Positions 1 through 11,585 of a stretch of DNA of 64,000 nt are shown piece by piece. This DNA comes from Hirudo medicinalis. Taxonomy: Eukaryota; Annelida; Clitellata; Hirudinida; Hirudinidae. Under the pieces are notes generated by a model that was not told the origin of the DNA, searched no databases, and saw only the letters and a program-made list of their open reading frames with translations. The translations under genes and the position numbers were made by a program. Every line of letters begins with the position of its first letter. Position 1 is the first letter of the stretch. The stretch covers positions 17,501 through 81,500 of the forward strand of contig MPNW01000097.1 of the NCBI GenBank assembly GCA_011800805.1. Direction: 5' to 3'.

Positions 1-512
1 GGCTGCGTAAATCTACCTTTATAAGGTCGAGCTGTGATAGTTGAGCGCTACATCAATCTAAACTTTTATTGGTCCTGAGACGCAACTGGCAACCTCGTTC
101 GTACTCTGCTAAGTCAAGTTTTATGGAACTACTTCTCATGCTCCTTTTTCTCATCGCTTTCCGTCTTTCTCTATCACTCCTCTCTTCTTTACTCGACCGC
201 CATCCTTTCATCCATCCATCCATCCGAACAGCAATTCCATCCGTTCGAGTCATTTTTCCTCAGATTCGTCTGCCTCTCAGTCTATCTCTCCGTCTTTGCC
301 TCCATCGATCCATCCATCCTTCCATCCTCATACATTTGTGAAGATTCATCAGTTTCGGACACTTGTTGTGTCTGGAATGAATCAAAATATTACCTAATAT
401 TTCAGACAAACACATAATTTACACCAAACACATAAAAATATGCTGTTATATAAAAAAAATACTGTTTGATCACCACGTTAGCACTGAGATCCAATCGTTC
501 TCCAATCTCTAG
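1..512. other. Muscleblind intron, left edge of window
   Basis: This stretch holds no exon that I can support. It is pyrimidine-rich with TCCATCCATC-type microsatellite sequence near 205-330 and ends in a splice acceptor, TCTCTAG at 506-512. It is taken to be the end of the intron before the first visible muscleblind exon. The exon carrying the first CCCH finger should lie upstream of the window. Confidence 0.5.
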
Positions 513-1411
513 CAAATTTGAAATCCGACAGCAACAGCAACTACTACAAGTGCTTGAATTATTTTTTCCAGGGTCGTTGTCAGCGGACCAACCCCCCCTG
601 CAAGTACTTGCACCCCCCTCAACATCTAAAAGAGCAGCTCCTCCAGAATGGAAGAAATAATCTCATCAGGAGGAACCTCCAAATCAATGCAGCCACAACC
701 TGCTTTCTTCCAGCCATGTACTCCATGGTAACTGTTGATTGTTTAATGCTGATGACGACGATGATTATGATGATGATGATAATAATAATATAATATAATA
801 ACTATATTATAATAATTATAATAATATAATATAATAACAACTTTAATTATAAATAAAATTTATTTTATATGATTTTTTTATATAAAAAAATATTTGTTAA
901 TTACTTGCAAATTACAATCTCCGCGTTCGAAATTCTTTTAAAGCCTGCTTGAGAAAGAAATTAGATTTTGACAAAAGTTAGCAAGGTTCATAGGTCAGGT
1001 TAGCAAGGTTCATAGGTCATGTCTCATTTGCATGTTCAACGTCGTGCTGTCACACGACACGAAACTATAATTAAAGGATATTATTTTTAGACGAACCTCA
1101 GCGGAGAAATGTGATTAAAATAGATTTATTTATTTATTTATTTATTGGCAATACTTTTATATTTTATTATTTTTCATTTGAAAATGGTATTTAATATCTA
1201 ATTCAGTCGAGGAATGAATATGCTTTCATCAAAAATATTTCGTGTGTTGTGATAAATACATTGTAATCATTAGTTGTTATCATTACTTTTCTTGATTAAT
1301 ATATTATAATTATTATTGTGCTATTGATAAATATGTTGTAATTATTATGTTATGGATTGATATATTACAATTATTTATTATTATTACTATTATTATTATT
1401 ATTATTATTAC

Positions 1412-1443
<32 letters not shown>

Positions 1444-2995
1444 TGTTGATAAATATATTTATAACCGCGCAAATCGTAAGATCTCGGATCTTCTTCTGAT
1501 TTGCATTGAATCCGATTTTAAATTAAAAAATTAATAATTGTGAAGTGAAAAATTGTTATTTAAAAAATAATAATTTTCAAAATAATTTAATTCTTCGATT
1601 GAAAATAAATGCAATAATTTTTTCGCACCAGGATCGACTTTCGGACATGTTTAAAGTTTTAGCGTAATTGCAAAAACTTTTCACTTTCAAATCGAATTTT
1701 CAGCCAAACACGTCCTTCGGGAATTTTGGCTTTTCTGTCTTTTTGATGATCTTCGTTTGAACTTCCACAGACTTTCCATGTTTTCCATGTTTTCCATATT
1801 TTCCATGTCTTCACAATCATCGGTTTCAATCCATTTAGAAACAGCCGGGATGGAAGAGTACTTCTGACCAGGTACTTAACAAATTAAGCACAAATCAAGG
1901 AGATGCTGCTGGAAAATAATTACCTCTTGACAATTTTCTTAATTCTTATTCTTTTTACACTCGCTCAGCAGTTTTTCTTTCCATCGTGAGTTTTGCATAA
2001 TTTCTTTCTCTATTTATTTCGCTTACTTTTGTTCGAGCAGACATGGAAAATTGAAATCCATTTGTTCTTGTTGCGAGATCACGTGAGAGATGAACTCCGG
2101 TCGGATGTTTACGACTTTTCTCGGAAGAAATATTTCCCGGTCTGCCACAAATACCCATGAACGTGTACTTCGGCTAATCGCTGTCGACCCTATGGCGACC
2201 CCCTTTAATTGCTGACACACAATGAAACTGTCGTTGCTCAGAAAACGATTTTCAGGCAGAAAGAAATATTTGTTTTATTTAATTTGAAATTTAAAAAAAA
2301 TCAAACACAACGGTGACGCGAGTTCTACGAATGTTGTTTACTGTGTTGTTAAGTTCCTGGATGTGAAGTGAGGAAGAACGTTGGAAGTCCTGTGGAAAGA
2401 GACGATTTCCAGTGACTGAAGTCAGTCAATTTCACAGACGGTGTCAAAAAGACAATTGGTGGGGACATTTCCAACTCCTTGGGGGTGTTTGTGTGAGCTT
2501 GGGACTGCCCTGTAGCGTGCATGAGAGAATAAATGCCATGACTGATTTTACTGCTCACGTTGTCCGCCTGTCGTAAAGAGACAAGTGAGCGCGGTTTCTG
2601 GCCGAACATCGTTCCAGTTTTGTACATTTTGAGGGAAGTCCGATGACGTCGTTGGACTCTCATTTATGGAAACGATAGGAATGCAGTGGTATTAAGTAAA
2701 TGGTAATAAGTATTAGTAGTAAGACGTTTTGAGGAGGCAGCGGACATCACGAGGAGAAATATTAGTCCGCTGATCTTGAAAATGATGCGACACTGCCACG
2801 ATCAGTTGAGAAATCTTCGGCCATAATTCTGCAGCGTGACCTGCAATTGAGTCCAATTAAGTACTGTGGACTTATTTGTTTGCACTCCGATGAATATGGA
2901 AACAGGAGGATGAGACTAACGAGTAATGAAGCGCTTTGCCACGTGGAGCTTGAAAGAGAACAATCATTAAGCGTCTACTCCATGTTTCATCCATA

Positions 2996-3032
<37 letters not shown>

Positions 3033-3857
3033 TTCATCATCATCATCATCATCGCAATCTTTCTCCCTTTTTTAAAATTGTTGTTTCTTTTCAAATTTTA
3101 ACAACACGACCGCATCTTCCATTTCCCTTGTAATTCCAAGATTCGTGTTTCATTCCATTTCGCCCGACGAGGACTGCTTTAAAATTTCATCTTCCTTCCG
3201 ATGGGAGGCATTACGTATTACATTACGTATTACATTACGTACACATTTGTCCGTCTCTTCAATCCCAGATGAAAATTTGCGATTTATTAAAATTATTTTC
3301 CGCTCGTAAATTCAGCGCAAATGGAGGCTTTAGTGAAATACGACGTCGTAATCCAAGACCGCTGATGTTTCCAGTTTTTGCTCAACAACAACATTTTATT
3401 TTGTTCCACAACAACATTTTATTTTGCTCAACAACAACATTTTATTTTGCTCAACAACAACATTTTATTTTGCTCAACAACAACATTTTATTTTGTTCCA
3501 CAACAACATTTTACGACGACAACGCATTTTTAAAGAAATGCAGACGAGTAGAATCAATTGATCCCCTATTGGAACTGGATTCAAATCGATCTTAGTCAAT
3601 CGGATTGTTCTCATCGCCTGCCGTCTAAAGAAATATCAGTTATTAATTCTTAACCTGCATAAATTATACACTAATAAATTGTTCCATCGTCAAGTATCCA
3701 CCTCTGATCATCGACGGCAACCACAGTGGATATTTTGCTCCCCCGGTCCTCGGTACTCCCCTCTCCATCCCTGTCAACTTTCAACTGACAAACAACAACG
3801 TGGCCAATAGCAACGCCCTCAACAACAACACTCTTCCTGCAATCATGCCAGCCACGC

Positions 3858-3888
<31 letters not shown>

Positions 3889-6238
3889 TGTCAACAACAA
3901 TGGCGAACCACAAGAGGTTGGTTCACTGAAGCTTCCAGAGTTTCAATTGTTTAACGTTGCTATGACACCCTTGCGAGTTTAACAAAGCAGTGCAATTGAA
4001 ATATTAAACCCTCAAATTAATCATGGCTTTCACAGAAAGAATCACAAAACAGTAAATTAAAATTAAATGGTCGTTAATTAATTAAATAACTCAAGTTGAG
4101 TAACAACGAACCTCTTCGGTTATCAAAAGCTTGGATTCTTTTCCGAATGCTTCCTTCCACAATCCACTTTTCCACCTCGTGCACCTTTCCACTCCTTTTC
4201 ACTCCTTTTCACTCCTTTCCACTCCTTTTCACTCCTTTCCACTCCTTTATTTCCTGCAACTGCTTAATTCATTTTCCCGTGCAAAAGAGGCTTTCACCTT
4301 TTCTCCTACAGGTGCTCATTGGTAGCTTCTACCTGGCTTAGTTATGTTATTTCCGCTTTTGTTAGTTATAGTTATGATCATTTAGTTTTAGTTTACTTAT
4401 AGTTTTAAATTTTCATATTTTCTAGTTTTAATTTGTTAAAATTCAGTTATGATGTAAGAATCGAGAGAGCTGCAAAACGTATGAAACTTTGAGCAGGTTA
4501 TTTATTGTAGCAGTATTGCGTTCACTGGCAACCCAACCCCAACCAGAAACTCAACAAAGCAGTGATTTCTTGTGTTTGCTTCTTTGGCTTGACCATGAAA
4601 TCCAACGTCTGATCCGAGACTGATTCCTTATCTCTTTACTCTGATTTCTCCAACTCCCCTCAAACTGTACGATGTTAGTTTTTCGAGTGTGCCTTCAGAT
4701 TTGCAGCGTTTATCATAGATATCATTTTACCGCAAATAGCATCGTCTGAGCCATTGGTCTTACATGGCATTGAGATTTGTTTTCAGCTTCATCATGCAGA
4801 AAATGCAGCCAAACTTCGTAGGATAGAAAAATGTCAAACACGTGTTCCCACACCGGGAATCGAACCCAGGCCTCCAACGTGAAAATCCAAATCCTAACCA
4901 CAAAACTTTGTCCTACGTTGTTCATTAACGTCGGTTACATATCTGGATGATTAGGACGGTGCTCCACAACTGTGCTGACCACAACACCATGTTAAAACCA
5001 TTACACCATGTGGGATTGCTGTGTAAACCTTACTTTGAGTGGAAAAAGGGAAGTTGTCTGGCGTACAGGTTGGCCGAATGGGTTGCGTTCCTGCATACGG
5101 CGGTAATGGTAACAGTCTTAATGAGTTTGAAACCCAGCCTGCACTGCCGCAAGCACCTTTGGGAAGGAGGCTACATTTATATTATAAATGGTTAACAAAA
5201 AGTGCCTCTGACGCTTGCATATGGCGCTATACAAATGAACTACATTAAAGTAAACAATAGCAATGAAGACCCTAGATAGAATATTCTACCTGAAATTTTA
5301 CAAATAATTTTTACTCATAAAAATTAATTTTTAGTTTTTCATTTTTTTTCGTTGTTTGCAGTTGTTTATGTTTTAGTTTTAATTAGGATTTTAGTTTTTC
5401 ACATTTTTAGTTTTATTTTAATTAGTATTTTAGGAATTTGGAATAATTTAATTTTAATATAGTTTTAGTTAACTATAATATCTTAGTCTAGTTTTTTTGT
5501 AGTTCCTCATAATTAAAATGTTACCTGCTATCAAAGGTAATAAAGAAGCGAATGGGCCTCAGAAATATTTTTCAAATTAATGTCTCCTTATTTCAATAAT
5601 TTAAAGCGTTTAAAAGTTTTAAATCTAAAAAAATCCTCTAAATGAGTCGTCGATTGTATTCTGGAAATGTGGATGACTGGAAAAATGAAGCTATCCCATT
5701 GTGGCTCGAGTTGCTATTAATGCTAGTTTATGGAATGGGTGGAATGGATGGATTGGATGGAATGGATGGATTGGATGGAATGGATGGATTGGATGGAATG
5801 GATGGAATGGATTAACGAGCAGAAACTAACTGTGGCATGGTTCAGGGTTAAGGCGATCAGGTTTTATGGCTCATTGAGCTGTACTTTTGTGCTTTTCGGT
5901 GACAAACAAACTCCAGCCAGTGCAGTGGTCTCGGCACGCACTCCAAGGATGGTCGAGAGACACGTGATCAAGTCAGAACTTCTAACTAGGGCGTGTCACT
6001 GTGATTCGCAACGAATCGGCTGCTCGTGCATAAATTAGAATACATTCGAATGGATTATATTTCTTCATGAATATTTCTCATTTCAGAGGATGTCCTACAG
6101 TCCAACGACATCTTCTCCGATCTGTGTCGCCAACCCTGACCAGACAGGTGCTCAGCACTACTGGCCACAGGGTCAAATCTTAGACTCAAGTCGAGATGCT
6201 CTCTCTGCCTACTACTCACCCCTAATTTACCAAGTAAT

Positions 6239-6270
<32 letters not shown>

Positions 6271-9200
6271 CGATCGATTTGTTTGTTATTTTACTCTTCA
6301 AGTGCTTCGTAATTGCTTGTCATGCTCCGATGTAATTTACGAGTCACATTTATTGTTGCACTTCATCGAGAGAATTAACGTCCTGTTGGTCTTTTTATGC
6401 AACAACTTTCAATTATTGCTTGTGGGAATCATTTACTTGTATTCTTCCATTTTTCGCTTATTCTGCACTCAGTCAGTAACAAAAAAAATGATTCATCTAT
6501 TATTATTATTATTATCATCATCATTATTATTATTATTAGCTGATTATAAGGTATTTGATCCAATATATTTCAAAGCACAATATTTTGAATCCAGAATGCC
6601 AAACATGTGCAGCACTATTGCAACTTCTCGTTGGACATTTCCATCTGCAGGGCTTAAACATAATTTCTTTTCCCTCCAGAACGTCGGCACGACGCCCGGC
6701 TACTACTCCACGGTCTTGAAGCCAACCACAGACAGCAAGACTTGCGCCACCAACGGCGGGGGATTGGCCATCTACCCGTGTGGTCTCCAGTATACCAATG
6801 GCAGCCTGCCAGCCAGCCCCTACCACCCCGCTACCATCGCCATTTCGTCTGTGTGTCAGCCCGCGCAACACTGTTATCCGATTCCGGTGGCCAGTAAGTG
6901 AACTGGTGCTGATGATGATGCCGATTAACTTTTCCATTCAGATTTGAATTTTATTCGAAGATCTCACGTGAAATGTGTTCAAAATTTATTTTTCTCACAA
7001 TCAAAGAATGTTAATAACATCGTGAAAATAGCCAATCACAAGATAGTGGTTATTTATAGCCACCAATGAGGTAAACGGTGGCCAAAGACTAAGACACGAA
7101 AGGAAACTCAGAGGTGACAAAGGAATCCCGGAAATAGTGGACCTTTTAACCTGTCGATGTTCATTTTTCATCGCCATGACGTCTGCGTCTGACGCAGGTT
7201 CTGATATGTTTTGATAGATTCAAGTATTAATCTTCAGGAAGCAGCGTCGACTTTTTGGCGTCGTCGGAGTTTTCCGGCAGAGGTCACCGAAGTCTCCGGT
7301 TTTGACTTTCGATTCGAAGGGCATTCGGTGATCAATTATTTTCGACATGAAGCGTGTGTTTAAACTTGATAAATGTCCCCTCGTAAATGAAGATTGTAGA
7401 CTTCCAATTTCATTAATGGAGGAAGCGAATGTTTCTTTTCGAAATTGTTCTTCCAAGTTCTTTTATAAGCAAGCTGCGAGGTCTTCCGCTCTTCCGCCTT
7501 ATCTGGACATGTGGAGTTATCGATGCCGCGCGTTAAGGAAAGCACGGGAGGATTTGAACCAGACTTTCTCGTGATAAATTTGCAGGTTTAGGAAATCATC
7601 CGAGTTTTAATGGAATATCTCTGCATTTGCATTTTAATGCGAGATTTTTGCTTCCCCATCCTTCGAAATTTTCATCCAAGTGAGAATCAGAAAAATATGG
7701 AATTTACGTCGGAATTTTAAGGTCGATATTTATGCATCCTCAGCTTATCAGATTATACCTTCTTTATCAGTTTGGCACGATTTCCGTTCTGTTTTTGTAG
7801 CCTTTAACGAGGAACATCTGCATGGATGGGAATATCGTCGAAAGATGGAGACTCGCGTGGAATAAAACTAAGAGTCCAAAATAAGTTGTTGTTGCTGCTG
7901 CTTTTGTTGTTGTCGCTGTTGTTATTGATTGCAATTTCTCGTTGCGTCACTTGTGCATTGTGGTGGAGAAGTCTCTCATCAAAACATTCATTATTCATGG
8001 TATTGCATTGGAAATATGAAGACGACTTCAAAACTACTGCCATCCTTTCATCGTTTCCTCTCCTCATCCATCTTCCATCTTCTCACATACATCCCCCCGC
8101 AACTCTGTTCACTCGGGCGTGACTGATGAGCAACTCCCTAAAAATTCAGTGGACTGGTTCAGGTGTGCCGTTCGACTATTATCTGTGATTTTGTTATTTG
8201 TACATCACAAGTTTGTTCACGTTTGCAGAATTATTGTTTACGATAACAATTCGTTTGCAGATGAAGAAGAATCCTTTTGTACGATTTTGAAGTTGATGAA
8301 TGTTGATGTGCTAATGAATTCTTTGAAAATCTCTCGTAAATAAGATTACAATTGATAAGATTACAAAGAAAAATTGAATAAAATTGATTTACAAATATTA
8401 AAGGAGCAAATGGCCATTTTGTTATTTTCAAATGTTATTCCTCTTAACGACGTACGTGTGTCTGTGAATATTTTTCCAGGACATTCACGGGTGCGTGCAC
8501 AGGATGGATTTGGAATTTGAGAGTGTTGCACGAAATATGGACGTCGGTTTTATTATTCATCAACCGGTGATGAATTCCTCTCGCATCCTGCTCCTGCTAT
8601 TCGCAAAATCCCCTTTCATTTTGTGTTTTGATTTTTTCCAGTATTTGATTTACACGGTCTCCTTCCGCGCAGACGGTAAGAGAACCGCGCGAAAACTTCT
8701 TCAAAGAGATCGTAAATCAGTAGAGGAACGTTTTTAAGCAATCACTCCGATAAAATACAAATTGTTTTTTACGTTTACAAGTTAGGTTGTTCGAGTCTTT
8801 GAAGAAACTAAACTAAATTCATGATAACGAATAAACTAAGCCAATGCACGATATCCATTCAGTTGCTGAAGTTTTCCCCTCCCCGATGAAGGTCATGAAC
8901 TTTAGGAAATCTCAAGGTGACTATCGCTTTAACATGAGGAAGATAAAAATGTGCTCTCAACCGACACGTGTGGAACGAAACTTGGAAAATTCCTGCTCCG
9001 GTGATGAATGAGATTCCAAACTCTCGGAAGTGATCACATCCAGCAGGGTCGACACGAGACCGGAGAGATTGTGAACAAGTGGCGAACTTTGTATCAAAGA
9101 GCATTCCACTGGAAAATTGTCTCATCCAGTTTCAGGTCGACAGCCCTTGGAACAATGGCGCTCAATGAATCGGCTTAGCGCCATTAACACGACCTCATAT

Positions 9201-11526
9201 TAAATGAATTGCTTTTTCCAGATGACATTGCCTCCTCCTCCCCCCCCCCCGAAAGGGCGAACTATTGGAAGTATAAATCAGAGGGAAAAAGAAAGCTGGC
9301 TGGTCTTATTTTGGAGAGGAACAGTCACAACAAGAATACCTAAGATCCGTAATGCTATGCAAATCACACAAACACGAGAATCGTAGCTTGCCAAAACCAG
9401 TCCTCCACCCCAATATTTCACTTCTACTTTTTCACTTTTACTTTCTTTTCAGCCGCTCCTTCTCCACTCTTTGTGGCTTTATCACATCAAGCATCGGCAA
9501 TACCGTCCTCATAATCGTCTTCATCGTCATCGTCATCATCGTCATCATATTCATCGTCATCACAGTCATCGTCATCGTCATCATATTCATCGTCATCACA
9601 GTCATCGTCACCATAATCATAATCATCGATGTCGTCGAAAATGGAAGAGTGGAAATGGTTTTATTAAGGAAAATTTTATTTCAAAATTAATTTCCGCTTT
9701 GTGTGTCAAAGCGAAAGTTATTGCCTTGTGGATGACCGCTCTGACGATAAAGATGATAAAGGCCATCTTAACATCTCCCAATGACTTCCATCAATCCGAT
9801 CCAGGAAGCTCATGGAGATGGAAGAGGCGGATGAAACAGTGGATGAACAGTGGGAGGACAATGGGTGGACAATGAGTGAACAGTGGATGAACAATGAGTG
9901 AACAATGAGTGAACAGTGGATGAACAATGAGTGAACAATGAGTGAACAGTGGATGAGCAATAGTAAACAGTGAACTTGACTTGTTGAAACAATGTCAGCG
10001 CCATTGGACTGCTTTCGGCAACTAATGTCATGACGCGGTGTTTACAATTGATTCCTTAATCATCGATCATTTCGAATCATTCCCAAAGGCTTGTTTTCCA
10101 CATGTTTTTCTAATCATCATTTCGTGGAGTACTCCTTTGTTGCTATCCGAGTGTGCTCAGAATGATATGCAACTAACAAGAACACTTCTGTGGATTTCAG
10201 GCAAATTATACTTCATATTTATTTCGCATTTTATTGATTATTACTGATAAATTATATGTAATAGTATAATTACAGAATATTATTTGTTATTCTATAATTA
10301 CTGTTACATTGTTATTTCAATATTATAATGTTATTACGTGACTTGTAAGGATATGCCTCAGTTGACTGAAGTGAATTTAATATATTTGCTGCATCGTAAT
10401 GCCAGGTTATCGATTTGTTATCTCTCTCATTATTTTGTTACCTTGTGGATGTGACCTTGTGACCCCCGAACTTTTAATGAGTTTCAATTAGTGAAGCACT
10501 CCTTCGTTAGTAAATAGATTAATAGATTATGTTAATTAGCACTAAAATTAGAAAGCAAAGATGGTGAAATAATAGCGTGGATGATTATGACTTCCTTGTG
10601 CCTTGCAGTCATTTTCATTAGGAAATGGCATTTGTTCTTTTATTGTCATCCTTCATTTTATTCCTTCAGACGAAATTCTTCTGTTCGTGGCGGTAAATAC
10701 ATCAGCCATGGAAGTGAATTCAAAGAAGAATTGGATAACTGCTTCTGTCTTCCTCATTAGCAGCCCCTCCTCTCCTCTCCATCCGTTCATCACCCCCATA
10801 CTGCAGCAACCAATACCCCGTCACCTCATCATCGCCAATCATAGATCAGCGTGTGATTTAGAAATCACCCCCCATAAAATATCAACAGGGGTGCTTTCCT
10901 TTCTCCTCGTTATCTCCCCTTTACCTGTACCACCGTCCTCAATATCTCTTCCCCAAAGTGAATGTTGTCATAACCTCGAATGTCACCTTAAGACATCATC
11001 ATCAATTATGTATTTAGTTCCATTGTATTCCATCCTGCAAACTGACTGGCTGTCCCTCTTTTCGACTTACTTCATTTTGGACTTCCAATGGTTTTATAGG
11101 TTCAAGGTCTTCAATTCTTATGATGGAATCATCAGATTATCACAAATGGTGAATGGCATTGTGAATGGGGATGCAATTCACCTGCTAATATATCATGTCG
11201 TGCTGCAATTCATTTGTATATTTGTCTTGTTGCGATACAATTCATCTCGAATTCATCATGTTGAGCTAACTTTCCATCTTACCTGGATGCCATCTATCAT
11301 GGCTATCTCTTGTTGTGAGTGGTTAGACAACCTGTTATTTGATGAATTTTTCGAGGATTTTCTGAGACATATGTTCGAGATTTTTCAATAACACGTTTAT
11401 ATTGTAACAATATTATTTTTGTAACAATAATAATAATATTAATTATTAATTTATTATATTGTAGTGGTTGTTAATGTTAAGTGATGATAAAGTTTTGGTG
11501 CAGGAATGTCATCATCATCATCAATA

Positions 11527-11585
<59 letters not shown>

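Larger units (their letters stand above)
728..3694 (+). other. Muscleblind intron with microsatellites
   Basis: A roughly 3 kb AT-rich intron. It holds a TTA/ATT array (about 1372-1442), short TTTCCATGTTTTCCATG repeats (about 1767-1808), a CAT array (about 2994-3053) and a 23-bp minisatellite (3380-3515). I see no exon in it. Confidence 0.6.
3917..6086 (+). other. Muscleblind intron with tRNA-derived elements
   Basis: This intron holds a 10-bp minisatellite (4185-4248), a tRNA-Glu-like remnant on the minus strand (4845-4917), a SINE-like element (about 5056-5245) and a GGAAT/GGATT array (5731-5812). No coding exon was recognised. Confidence 0.6.

Noticed and set aside
6266..6901. 211-codon ORF treated as one exon
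   Set aside because: Only 6680-6893 matches family-like sequence and has splice sites; the rest is an intron that happens to be open.
9352..9690. Ile/Val-rich ORF
   Set aside because: Translation of CATCGT/CATCAT repeats.
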